Positions 1-7,723 of a stretch of DNA of 64,000 nt are shown here, in pieces (position 1 is the stretch's first letter; each line of letters opens with the position of its first letter). The stretch is from CAWCKS01 sp963796195 (GTDB taxonomy: Bacteria > Pseudomonadota > Alphaproteobacteria > Rhizobiales > Xanthobacteraceae), in the NCBI GenBank assembly GCA_963796195.1, contig CAWCKS010000014.1, positions 930,001 through 994,000 of the forward strand, given 5' to 3'. A program made the position numbers and the translations under genes. The notes beneath the pieces are model-generated. The model saw only the letters and a list, made by a program, of their open reading frames with translations, did no database searches and was not told the origin of the DNA.

Positions 1-105
1 GTCTCCAAACGAAGTCTCTTGAAAACGGGAATGTCTAAATCTTCTGGCGGAGACTTTCGCGATTTTGGCGTAAGTCACTAACCTATTGTAATAGCTAGGA
101 TATTC
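1..105. other. Left chromosomal flank, no gene seen
   Basis: Short stretch left of the orphan tRNA fragment. I see no coding signal in it. If the island model is right, this is the chromosome that originally followed the tRNA-Gln gene. Confidence 0.4.
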
Positions 106-152
106 TGGCTGGGGCGGGAGGATTCGAACCTCCGTATGGTGGAATCAAAATC
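106..152 (-). repeat. attL: orphan 3' fragment of tRNA-Gln (47-bp direct repeat)
   Basis: Identical over 47 bp to 46285-46331. On the minus strand it reads from the anticodon loop through the T arm and acceptor strand to CCA. The sequence diverges right after 152, so the 5' half of the tRNA is absent and this copy cannot fold as a tRNA. It is read as the duplicated attachment site. Confidence 0.85.
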
Positions 153-659
153 AGCGCGGATCTCTAGCAATTTCAACACGTATTCTGACCGAATTGCGAA
201 ATCTGACCCTAGATACCTCAATAGGTTAGTTACCTGGTCAGAATGAAAATGGCTCCGAAACGTCACACAACCTGGAGCGTTCAAAGCATACGCAGGTGTA
301 ATAAGTCGCAGAGGATCGCAAGTACCAATATGATCGGATTGTCGCGAAGAGCTGCGTGTTCCGTTTCGGGGGTTCAATTCACTGGAGCGTTACCGCTTTT
401 GCACACACAATCCGAACCTGCGATACGCTATCCGATCGTCCCCTTAGTTTGCTGACCTACCTAGCCAGGTCGGATGTCGGTCGTTAGTCGGCGAGAACTT
501 TTCCCCAAAATCCTCAAATTCTCGGCGAGGAGCGGGCGGAAAGCCTGCCTTCTGCTTGCCGGCTCTTGGCGCTCCCGATTATCCGCATTTCGGTTGATCT
601 GACGCAACGTAGCTCTTCCTGCTGAAGCTAGGCTTTGAGAGCCACGGAGGAAAGCGACA
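153..659. other. Left end of island, short inverted repeats, no clear gene
   Basis: About 500 bp without convincing coding sequence. Short inverted repeats surround the attL core: 77-88 (actaacctattg) is the exact reverse complement of 219-230, and 182-190 (attctgacc) is the reverse complement of 236-244. They could be recombinase arm or accessory-protein sites, but this is inference from position only. The stretch ends in a weak FNR-like site and a ribosome binding site. Confidence 0.4.
594..607. promoter_or_regulatory. Weak FNR/FixK-like operator
   Basis: TTGATCTGACGCAA: a perfect left half-site but a degenerate right half (CGCAA). Its centre plus 41.5 bp predicts a transcript start near 642, just before the GTG at 660. 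It may serve the small gene at 660 and the operon at 867. Confidence 0.35.
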
Positions 660-860
660 GTGATTGTCACTAACATTGCTACAATCGGCGTGCACCGGGC
701 TCAGACCGCAGCCTATTGGCGGAGACGTGCGCGGCAAACTCGCAAGAAGGCCCAAATATTTCACAGCGACTCGACACGAGTGCATATCGCCAGGGTTAGT
801 GCCGAATTCGAGGGCCTCGCCCTGCGTACCGAAGAGATTCAGCAAAGCCAACATTGCTAG
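660..860 (+). CDS. Small basic hypothetical protein (66 aa)
   Basis: GTG start preceded by a GGAGG element about 13 bases upstream; 66 residues ending six bases before the next GTG at 867. The central part (YWRRRARQTRKKAQ then HSDSTRVHIARVSAEFEGLA) resembles the many short rhizobial proteins with a W-R-x-R-A-x-E-x-R helix followed by a second amphipathic helix (family recognition from memory, no name). The function of that group is unknown to me. Position directly behind a weak FNR-like site and in front of the GTPase/carbamate kinase pair suggests co-transcription. Coding status is uncertain because the protein is short. Confidence 0.45.
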   Translation: MIVTNIATIGVHRAQTAAYWRRRARQTRKKAQIFHSDSTRVHIARVSAEFEGLALRTEEIQQSQHC

Positions 861-866
861 GGCGCC

Positions 867-2285
867 GTGTCTTCAAACGAACGCGCAACGGTTCTACAAA
901 GCCCGACGACCGCATCGGAGCCCGCCCACCATCCATCTACGACCGCAGGTAGACTCCGTGTGATTATCGCTGGCGCTGCCGGCCGAGATTTCCACAATTT
1001 CAACGTGGTTTATCGCAACAACTCATCTGCCGACGTCGTCGCCTTTACAGCGGCGCAAATTCCGGGAATTGCTGGTCGACGATATCCACCGGCACTTGCC
1101 GGCCCGCTCTACCCGAACGGAATTCAAATAATTGAAGAAGCAGAACTCGAGGCGTTCTGCCTTGCCCATTCTGTCGACGAGGTCATCTTCGCCTACAGCG
1201 ATGTCACGCACGAGCACGTGATGCACGTCGGCTCTCGCGCCCTTTCGGTCGGCGCCGACTTCACTTTGCTTGGCCCGAAACGCACGATGTTGTCGGCCTC
1301 CCGACCGGTGATTGCTGTCACCGCAGTACGAACGGGTTGCGGAAAATCTGCTATTGCGCGCTGGTTGTCGCGACGATTGCGACAGCGCGGCCTGCGCGTA
1401 GCGATCCTTCGTCATCCGATGCCATATGGTGACCTTGCGGCCGAAGAGGTGCAGCGTTTCGCGAGCCTCTCCGACCTCGAGCTGGCGCGCTGCACGATCG
1501 AGGAGCGGGAGGAATACGAACCACACATCACCGCGGGTGGCATCGTTTTTGCCGGCATCGACTATCTCAAAATACTCCAGCACGCCGAAGGCGAAGCCGA
1601 CATCATTGTTTGGGATGGCGGCAACAATGATTTTCCGTTTGTGCGTCCGGACCTCCACATCACCGTGGCTGACGCGCTTCGCCCACATCAAGTCACGACG
1701 CACCATCCCGGTGAAGCTGTTGCGCGGATGGCGGATGTCCTCGTCATCAATAAAACGGACGTCGCAGCATCCGCCGACGTCCAAGTCCTCGAGCAGGAAC
1801 TTCGCTCCGTTAATTCCCGCGCGACAATTGTGCGCGCCGCCTCTCCGATTCAGCTCGCCGATCCGACGGCGGTTACGGGAAAGCGCGCGCTCGTTGTCGA
1901 GGATGGTCCGACCATCACCCACGGAGGGATGCCCTATGGTGCGGGGTACGTGGCGGCCACTGCAGCGGGCGCGAAAGTTGTCGACCCCAGACTTTCGGCG
2001 GCACCAGTATTCCAGCGGATATTCGAAAGTTATCCGCATATTGGGAGAGTGCTGCCTGCCCTCGGCTACGATCAAATCCAGCTAACTGCCCTTGAGGCGA
2101 CGATCAATGACGCGGCCGCCGATCTTGTCGTCTCGGCAACGCCGGTAGATCTCGGTAGGCTTCTTCGGCTCAACAAGAAGGTCGTCAGGGCGCGCTACGA
2201 ATTCGCCGAAGTCGGCGAGCCGACGCTCTCATCCATTGTCGACGAATTTGTGCGCCGGGTTGTGCACTCGGAGAAGGCGCGCTGA
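867..2285 (+). CDS. Cyclic 2,3-diphosphoglycerate synthetase-like P-loop GTPase
   Basis: 472 residues from a GTG start. Residues ~31-140 look like a Rossmann-type N-terminal domain (RVIIAGAAGRDFHNFN). A Walker A motif (TGCGKS, ~156-161), a WDGGNND segment (~249-255) and an NKTD guanine-specificity motif (~295-298) follow, so nucleotide is probably GTP. Proteins of this COG2403 type are often labelled cyclic 2,3-diphosphoglycerate synthetase after methanogen enzymes, but in bacteria the reaction has not been established as far as I know. The stop codon overlaps the carbamate kinase start (TGATG), so the two are translationally coupled. It could instead be a metabolite-sensing GTPase acting with carbamate kinase. 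Confidence 0.8.
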   Translation: MSSNERATVLQSPTTASEPAHHPSTTAGRLRVIIAGAAGRDFHNFNVVYRNNSSADVVAFTAAQIPGIAGRRYPPALAGPLYPNGIQIIEEAELEAFCLAHSVDEVIFAYSDVTHEHVMHVGSRALSVGADFTLLGPKRTMLSASRPVIAVTAVRTGCGKSAIARWLSRRLRQRGLRVAILRHPMPYGDLAAEEVQRFASLSDLELARCTIEEREEYEPHITAGGIVFAGIDYLKILQHAEGEADIIVWDGGNNDFPFVRPDLHITVADALRPHQVTTHHPGEAVARMADVLVINKTDVAASADVQVLEQELRSVNSRATIVRAASPIQLADPTAVTGKRALVVEDGPTITHGGMPYGAGYVAATAAGAKVVDPRLSAAPVFQRIFESYPHIGRVLPALGYDQIQLTALEATINDAAADLVVSATPVDLGRLLRLNKKVVRARYEFAEVGEPTLSSIVDEFVRRVVHSEKAR

Positions 2286-3187
2286 TGCGCATCGTCATCG
2301 CTCTGGGTGGTAACGCGCTGCTACGGCGCGGCCAACCGATGGATGCGGAGCTGCAGCGAAGCAACGTGCTCCGCGCTGCAAAGGCGGTTGCGCCAATAGC
2401 GCAAAATCATCAAGTCATCGTGACACACGGCAACGGACCGCAGGTCGGCCTGTTGGCACTGCAAGCTGCGAGCTATCGTGGGGTGAAGCCGTATCCATTT
2501 GATGTCCTCAGCGCAGAGAGCGAGGGCATGATCGGCTATCTGATCGAGCAAGCGCTTGCGAACGAGTTGCCAGGCCGCGAAATCGCAACGTTGCTGACCC
2601 AAGTCGAAGTCGACCTTGCCGACCCCGCATTTTCAAAACCAACCAAGCCAATCGGTCCTATCTATAGCCAGGCCGAAGCGGCCAACATTGTCGCAAGAAC
2701 TGGTTGGAGCCTTGTGGCCGATAACGGCGGTGTTCGCCGAGCGGTCTCGTCACCGAATCCACAGCGTATCCGCGAGATAAATGCCATCAAGCTGCTCGCA
2801 GACGCCGAAGTTCTTATCATTTGCGCCGGAGGTGGGGGCATTCCCGTTGCGGCAACGCCTGAGGGATTGCGTGGCGTTGAGGCGGTAATCGACAAGGATC
2901 TGTCGGCGGCGTTACTTGCCGAAGCTGCCGGCGCGGAGATGTTGATCCTTCTGACGGATGTCTGCGCGGTTTGGACTCGCTGGCCGATGTCCACTGGACA
3001 TCCAATCAGATTAACAACTTGCGCAGAGTTGCGCGCTCTCGAATTCGATCCCGGTTCGATGGGGCCAAAGGTCGAGGCAGCGTGCCGCTTCGTGGAGCGG
3101 ACGGGACACCTCGCGGCCATAGGAGCCATCGAACAAGCGGAAGCAATCCTTCGCGGCGAGGCCGGGACGCGTATCTCTGCCGTTTGA
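2285..3187 (+). CDS. arcC: Carbamate kinase
   Basis: 300 residues, normal length for the family. The amino-acid-kinase N terminus (IALGGNALLRRGQ), the VTHGNGPQVGLL segment (~47-58) and the CAGGGGIP segment (~182-189) are present. The enzyme converts carbamoyl phosphate and ADP to ATP, ammonia and carbon dioxide, a substrate-level ATP source without oxygen. Arginine deiminase and ornithine carbamoyltransferase genes are absent from the window, so the carbamoyl phosphate must come from elsewhere. The ATG overlaps the preceding stop. The gene converges with the dehydrogenase at 3218, leaving 30 bp between them and no obvious terminator. Confidence 0.93.
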   Translation: MRIVIALGGNALLRRGQPMDAELQRSNVLRAAKAVAPIAQNHQVIVTHGNGPQVGLLALQAASYRGVKPYPFDVLSAESEGMIGYLIEQALANELPGREIATLLTQVEVDLADPAFSKPTKPIGPIYSQAEAANIVARTGWSLVADNGGVRRAVSSPNPQRIREINAIKLLADAEVLIICAGGGGIPVAATPEGLRGVEAVIDKDLSAALLAEAAGAEMLILLTDVCAVWTRWPMSTGHPIRLTTCAELRALEFDPGSMGPKVEAACRFVERTGHLAAIGAIEQAEAILRGEAGTRISAV

Positions 3188-3217
3188 GTGCAGCAGCTGC
3201 ACCGCGAAATAGAACAA

Positions 3218-4336
3218 CTAGTGCCAGCGACGCATTTGCATCGCCGCACGCACTCGACCTTCGGCAAGCGCAACGGCCGCAGCACGCGGCTTCACCTTGT
3301 CGCGCCGGCTTCGCTGCAGAACTTCGCGCGTATTGGCCCTGATACGTTCGTCGATATAGTCGAGCGCTGCCCGCTCCGTACCGCCGCGATATTCGATCGA
3401 GGCGCAGATCACGCCTCCCGCGTTTGCGATGAAGTCCGGTACGACCAAAACGCCCCTTTCATGCAAGACTTGCTCTGCTTCTGGGGTGCAGGGAATGTTT
3501 GCACCTTGCGGCACCAATCGCGCGCGCAGACGCGCTGCGTTATCGGCCCGCAGCACGTCTGGCCGCGCAGCGGGTATCCAGATATCGCAATCGACGTTGA
3601 CGATGCTGTCGGCCGCGAGCTTCGCGCCCCTGTCGCAGTCGTGCAGCGCCCGGCCTGCTCGCTTGAGCGCGATCAAATTGCCGATATCCAATCCGGATGC
3701 ATCAGTCAGCGTGCCCCTCGAGTTGCTTGCTGCGACGAGAACGCAGCCTTTCTCAGCCAGAAAGCGCGCCGCGTGCATTCCGACCGCGCCAAAGCCTTGA
3801 ACAGCGACGCGCGCTCCCTTAAGCTCCAGTCCGACGAACTCGCGTGCAACATCGACTGAGACGGCAAGCCCGAAGCCTGTGGCACCGATCTCATCGAGCG
3901 GAATCCCGCCGACAACGCGTGGCAGGCCGACCGCGCGGCCGGTCTCGTCCTTGATCCAGGCCATGCATCGTTCATCAGTGCCCATGTCGGGCCCGGGAAT
4001 ATAGTCCGCAATGTCGCCAATCGATCTCGCGAAGGCGCGAATGACCTGCTCCTTCTCGCTCGCCGGCATACGCGGATCGCCGAATATAACCGACTTGCCG
4101 CCTCCGTGCGGCAGGCCAGCAGCGGCGTTCTTCCAGGTCATGGCGCGTGCGAGACGAGCGCATTCGTCGACCGAGACATCCGGCGCCATGCGCACGCCGC
4201 CGATCGCCGGGCCACAAGCTGTGTTGTCGACGACAACGACGGCCTTAAGTCCGACGCCCCGAGAGTGGAGATGAAGGACGCGGCTCGGACCAAAATTGTC
4301 CGCCAGTTGAAATATGTCTTCCACCGCATCCTCCAC
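3218..4336 (-). CDS. Glu/Leu/Phe/Val dehydrogenase family (leucine-dehydrogenase-like)
   Basis: 372 residues. Length and the active-site spacing (TWKNAAAGLPHGGGKS, lysines ~69 and ~81) match leucine/phenylalanine dehydrogenases rather than ~420-450-residue glutamate dehydrogenases. The NAD-binding GFGAVG motif lies near residue 180. It would deaminate a branched-chain or similar amino acid to the 2-oxoacid, giving NADH. It is the last gene of a four-gene minus-strand operon with a 2-oxoacid dehydrogenase complex and abuts E2 with no gap. That pairing suggests amino acid to 2-oxoacid to acyl-CoA; reverse amination as an NADH sink under low oxygen is also possible. Confidence 0.88.
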   Translation of the reverse strand: MEDAVEDIFQLADNFGPSRVLHLHSRGVGLKAVVVVDNTACGPAIGGVRMAPDVSVDECARLARAMTWKNAAAGLPHGGGKSVIFGDPRMPASEKEQVIRAFARSIGDIADYIPGPDMGTDERCMAWIKDETGRAVGLPRVVGGIPLDEIGATGFGLAVSVDVAREFVGLELKGARVAVQGFGAVGMHAARFLAEKGCVLVAASNSRGTLTDASGLDIGNLIALKRAGRALHDCDRGAKLAADSIVNVDCDIWIPAARPDVLRADNAARLRARLVPQGANIPCTPEAEQVLHERGVLVVPDFIANAGGVICASIEYRGGTERAALDYIDERIRANTREVLQRSRRDKVKPRAAAVALAEGRVRAAMQMRRWH

Positions 4337-5464
4337 TCAGGTTTTCTTTTCGAGATCTCGGATTGCCGCTCTCAGGAACCGCGCCGCCATGCCACCAGTA
4401 ATCGCGCGGTGATCAAACGTCAGCGAGAGAGGAACCACGCGGCGCACTTCTAATCCCTGCTCCGCCTTGGTCGGCTGCTGGAATATCCGGCCTACGCCGA
4501 CAATCGCGACTTGCGGCGGCATAACGATCAGTGAGGCCTGAAGGCCCGCGATCGTTCCAAAATTCGATAGCGAAATCGTCGCGCCGCGCAGCTCATCCGG
4601 TGACAGGCTGCGATCCTGCACACCCCGCTTGAGCATATCGATCTGCGGTCGCCATTCTTGGGGAGTCCCGCGCTCTATTGCACGCAGCACCGGCACGAAC
4701 AGGCCCTCGGCGCTGTCGATGGCAATTCCGAGATCAATCGTGGAATTTTGGCGAAGCGAAAGTGCGTCGCCGTCAAAACTGGCGTTGAGCGCAGGTTCGG
4801 CTGTGCACCCCGCGATCAGCGCCCGCACCAGACGACACGTCACGTCCTCGCTCGGCAGCCAAGCCTCGATATCCGCAACGTCGTGCAGGGTTGCGTGAGC
4901 GACTTCACGCCAAGCCCTTGCCATGTTCAGCGCCATGCTGCGACGAGCGCCGCGCAAGGTGTTGGCCTGTGGGGCTGCGCCGGCAGCGCGCGCTGCCGCT
5001 TGAACATCCGCGAGCGTGATTGTGCTGTCCGTGCCACTTGGCACGATCGTGGACAGGTCGACTCCCAACTCGCGAGCGCGCGACCGCACGGCTGGACTGG
5101 CGCGGACATGGCCGCTCGACGCTAGTGGTGCGGGCTTTGGGATGACCGCAAGCTTGGCGACCCGTTGTGCCGCACCAGCGGGAGGCTCATTCGACAACTG
5201 CCCTACCACAGTGCCGCTTTCCGGATGCTGTCCTTCCTCGAACTCCACGACTGGCGTTCCGACCTGAATACGTTGACCGACCTGAGCCAGCAGCTTCGCA
5301 ATGTGACCCGCCCACGGCGACGGGATTTCGACGACCGCTTTTTCTGTCTCAACCGCCAGCAACGGTTGATCGACCACAACATGATCACCTTCGCCGACGT
5401 GCCAGCTCACGATCTCGGCTTCCTGCAGTCCCTCGCCGAGATCGGGTAGCGCAAAGGTGCTCAT
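4337..5464 (-). CDS. 2-oxoacid dehydrogenase E2, dihydrolipoamide acyltransferase
   Basis: 375 residues. An N-terminal lipoyl domain with the modifiable lysine (VETEKAVVEI, ~40), a peripheral-subunit-binding domain (~119-155, ASPAVRSRARELGVDLSTI) and a C-terminal catalytic domain with the family's HxxxD-type motif (LTFDHRAITGG, ~345) are seen in order. It transfers the acyl group from E1 to CoA. Its start overlaps the E1beta stop by four bases, showing tight coupling. No E3 (dihydrolipoamide dehydrogenase) gene is in the window, so E3 must be shared with a housekeeping complex. The substrate is pyruvate or a branched-chain 2-oxoacid; the neighbouring leucine-dehydrogenase-like gene favours the latter slightly. 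Confidence 0.9.
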   Translation of the reverse strand: MSTFALPDLGEGLQEAEIVSWHVGEGDHVVVDQPLLAVETEKAVVEIPSPWAGHIAKLLAQVGQRIQVGTPVVEFEEGQHPESGTVVGQLSNEPPAGAAQRVAKLAVIPKPAPLASSGHVRASPAVRSRARELGVDLSTIVPSGTDSTITLADVQAAARAAGAAPQANTLRGARRSMALNMARAWREVAHATLHDVADIEAWLPSEDVTCRLVRALIAGCTAEPALNASFDGDALSLRQNSTIDLGIAIDSAEGLFVPVLRAIERGTPQEWRPQIDMLKRGVQDRSLSPDELRGATISLSNFGTIAGLQASLIVMPPQVAIVGVGRIFQQPTKAEQGLEVRRVVPLSLTFDHRAITGGMAARFLRAAIRDLEKKT

Positions 5465-6441
5465 CGATACTCCATCGCGCGGCGCACGGCACCGACGATC
5501 GCGGCGACATCCGGCATATAGGCCGCCTCCGTGCGCAGATACGGCATCATCGTATCGAAGCCGGTCACACGCTCGATTGGAGCCAGCAGGCTCGTCATGG
5601 CGTGAGCTGCGACCCGAGCCGCAATTTCGGCGCCATAGCCACAGGTCATTGGCGCTTCATGAACAACGACGAGCCGGCCGGTGCGATTTACCGAATTCAG
5701 GATCGTCTCGGTGTCGAGCGGCTTCAGCGTCACAATGTCGACGACCTCCGCCTCAATACCCTCATTCGCGAGTTGGGCCGCAGCTTCCAGCGCCTCCTTT
5801 ACCATCGCACCCCAGACTACAATCGTCGCGTCACGTCCCGACCGCGCGATGAGAGATCGACCGAGCTCAAGCCCCTTCCCGTCATCAACAACCTCGCCGC
5901 GCGCCGCACGATAGAGTCGCGTCGGTTCCAGAAACACGACGGGATCGGGATCACGGATCGCCGATAACAACAGCCCGTAGGCCTGCGCCGGCGAAGATGG
6001 TGTCACCACCTTGAGGCCCGGAATATGTGCGAACATCGCCTCGGGACTCTCGGAGTGATGCTCCACGGCTCGAATGCCGCCGCCCGCAGGCGATCGCAGC
6101 ACCATCGGGCAGGTCAGGCGGCCGCGGGTACGGGAGCGTAGCCGCGAAGCATGATTGATCAACTGGTCGATGCATGCATAGGCAAAGCCGGTGAACTGGA
6201 TCTCCGCGATTGGGCGGAAGCCTTGCGCGGCAAGCCCAATCGATATTCCGGCGATAGCTGCCTCCGCCAAGGGCGAGTCGAGTACCCGCTGCCCTCCAAA
6301 CGCCTCGAACAATCCTTCGGTTGCCCGGAACACACCACCGTCGATCCCAACGTCCTCTCCGAGGATCAGGACACGACTATCCTCGGTCATTGCGCGCCTG
6401 AGCGCGGTATTGATCGCCTGCACCAGATTAAGCACGGTCAT
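5461..6441 (-). CDS. 2-oxoacid dehydrogenase E1 component, beta subunit
   Basis: 326 residues, full length for a separate E1beta. The N terminus (ALRRAMTEDSRVLILGEDVG) and the ESPLAE/AIAGISIGLA region with RPIAEIQF are typical; the transketolase C-terminal domain (VDIVTLKPLDTETI, ~235-248) completes it. With E1alpha it decarboxylates a 2-oxoacid using thiamine diphosphate and acylates lipoyl-E2. It overlaps both neighbours by four bases in the order E1alpha-E1beta-E2-dehydrogenase, transcribed leftwards from the operator at 7545-7558. Reading frame is intact. Confidence 0.93.
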   Translation of the reverse strand: MTVLNLVQAINTALRRAMTEDSRVLILGEDVGIDGGVFRATEGLFEAFGGQRVLDSPLAEAAIAGISIGLAAQGFRPIAEIQFTGFAYACIDQLINHASRLRSRTRGRLTCPMVLRSPAGGGIRAVEHHSESPEAMFAHIPGLKVVTPSSPAQAYGLLLSAIRDPDPVVFLEPTRLYRAARGEVVDDGKGLELGRSLIARSGRDATIVVWGAMVKEALEAAAQLANEGIEAEVVDIVTLKPLDTETILNSVNRTGRLVVVHEAPMTCGYGAEIAARVAAHAMTSLLAPIERVTGFDTMMPYLRTEAAYMPDVAAIVGAVRRAMEYR

Positions 6442-7490
6442 GCGGCACCTTGTGCGCGCAAGAGCGCCTCTGCCCGTTGCTCAATCAACTCTCCCGGCGC
6501 CTCGGCATAAACATAGTCAAAGTTTGCGCCGATCGGTTGCGGCGGCGTCGCGAGATAGTCCGCAGCTGCCTGCTCGACAGCCAAGCTGCAGTCGCGCAAC
6601 AGAGCCTCTTCTTGCTCTTTGTTCCAATGGCCATTCGCCATGAGGTACTTTCGGATGCGCGCCAAGGGCTCTGCAGGCCAATACCGGCTGACCTCGGCGT
6701 CGTCCCGATAACGACTGGCGTCGTCTGATGTCGTATGGTCGCACAACCGGTAAGTCATCGCCTCGATCAAGCTCGGGCCGTCGCCGCTGCGCGCGCGGGA
6801 GAGCACCCGGTCGACGACTGCACGAACGGCAATCACGTCATTGCCGTCGACCTGTTCCCCGGGAATTCCAGCCGCCACTGCTTTTTGCGCCAAAGTCTCG
6901 GCCGCCGATTGCCTGGCGCGCGGCACGGAAATCGCCCAGCCATTGTTGTTGATAACGAACACGACCGGCACTCGCCAAACGCCAGCCATGTTCAATGCTT
7001 CGGCGAAATCTCCCTTCGATGTCGCGCCATCACCGACCACGCAAACTGATGCGCGTCGTTCACCGCGCAGGTGAAAGGCCAGGGCTACGCCGACAGCATG
7101 TGGCGGATGAGAACCGACCGGGACGCAGTTTGGGAAGTCCTCGCGCGGACCGGCAAAATCGTTGCCACGCTCGTCGCCGCCCCAATAAAGAAATAGCTCT
7201 TTGAGCGTAACCCCGCGCCAGAGTTGGCCGCCATGTTCTCGGAAGCTTGGAACGAAAACGTCATGCGCCTGCATCGCGGATGCGGCGCCGATCGAAACTG
7301 CCTCCTGTCCCAGCGATGACGCGTAAGTGCCGAGTCGGCCAGTGCGCTGCAGCGCGATCGCTTTGGTGTCGAATGTGCGAGCCAACACGAGCGCGCGATA
7401 GAGCTTGATGACCTCAAGAAAGTCGCGCGCGAACTCCGGCATCGCACTCGTGACGTTCCCGTCTGGGTCCAGCACCTGATTCATTGTCAA
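6438..7490 (-). CDS. 2-oxoacid dehydrogenase E1 component, alpha subunit
   Basis: 350 residues. The thiamine-diphosphate motif begins at GDGATSKGDF (~154-163) and closes with INNNG (~182). The segment TYRLCDHTTSDDASRYR (~246) resembles branched-chain and Gram-positive-type pyruvate E1alpha more than the proteobacterial acetoin type, so substrate is either pyruvate or branched-chain 2-oxoacids. First gene of the operon: the FNR/FixK-type operator at 7545-7558 is centred about 61 bp upstream, implying a short leader if the usual -41.5 spacing holds. A second ATG two codons in (7484) is an alternative start. Confidence 0.92.
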   Translation of the reverse strand: MTMNQVLDPDGNVTSAMPEFARDFLEVIKLYRALVLARTFDTKAIALQRTGRLGTYASSLGQEAVSIGAASAMQAHDVFVPSFREHGGQLWRGVTLKELFLYWGGDERGNDFAGPREDFPNCVPVGSHPPHAVGVALAFHLRGERRASVCVVGDGATSKGDFAEALNMAGVWRVPVVFVINNNGWAISVPRARQSAAETLAQKAVAAGIPGEQVDGNDVIAVRAVVDRVLSRARSGDGPSLIEAMTYRLCDHTTSDDASRYRDDAEVSRYWPAEPLARIRKYLMANGHWNKEQEEALLRDCSLAVEQAAADYLATPPQPIGANFDYVYAEAPGELIEQRAEALLRAQGAA

Positions 7491-7544
7491 GCCGCTCGGA
7501 GATGATTGATGATCTCAAACTCGCGCAAACGGCCACGACATCAC

Positions 7545-7558
7545 TTGACCTGCGTCAA
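7545..7558. promoter_or_regulatory. FNR/FixK-type operator for the E1alpha-E1beta-E2 operon
   Basis: TTGACCTGCGTCAA, a perfect inverted repeat of the FNR/FixK type (TTGAC-N4-GTCAA). With activator centred at -41.5 the transcript would start near 7510, 20 bp before the E1alpha ATG on the minus strand. Confidence 0.75.
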
Positions 7559-7676
7559 TCACGGAAGCTGCGAGATGATGCCGGCGCCTCGGCAGACTCA
7601 ACGACCCCTTGCTCCGCCTGACCGCTGGGCGGCGCCAAGACAGGCCGAGGGTCCTTAAGCGCGATCCGACCGATTG

Positions 7677-7690
7677 TTGATCCCAATCAA
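7677..7690. promoter_or_regulatory. FNR/FixK-type operator for the COG2187 kinase gene
   Basis: TTGATCCCAATCAA, a perfect match to TTGAT-N4-ATCAA. The predicted transcript start (~7725) coincides with the first possible ATG at 7724, hinting that translation begins further downstream or on a leaderless message. Confidence 0.8.
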
Positions 7691-7723
7691 CGGTTTCGGG
7701 CGACGCAAGGATAGCGTTTATTA

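Noticed and set aside
106..152. A second functional tRNA-Gln
   Set aside because: Only the 3' part from the anticodon loop is present; the 5' half needed for folding is missing.
78..377. 99-residue minus-strand frame across the orphan tRNA fragment
   Set aside because: Part of it is simply the translation of tRNA sequence; no integrase or other family resemblance.
1023..2075. 350-residue open frame antisense to the GTPase gene
   Set aside because: No family resemblance and complete overlap with a gene having Walker A and NKTD motifs.
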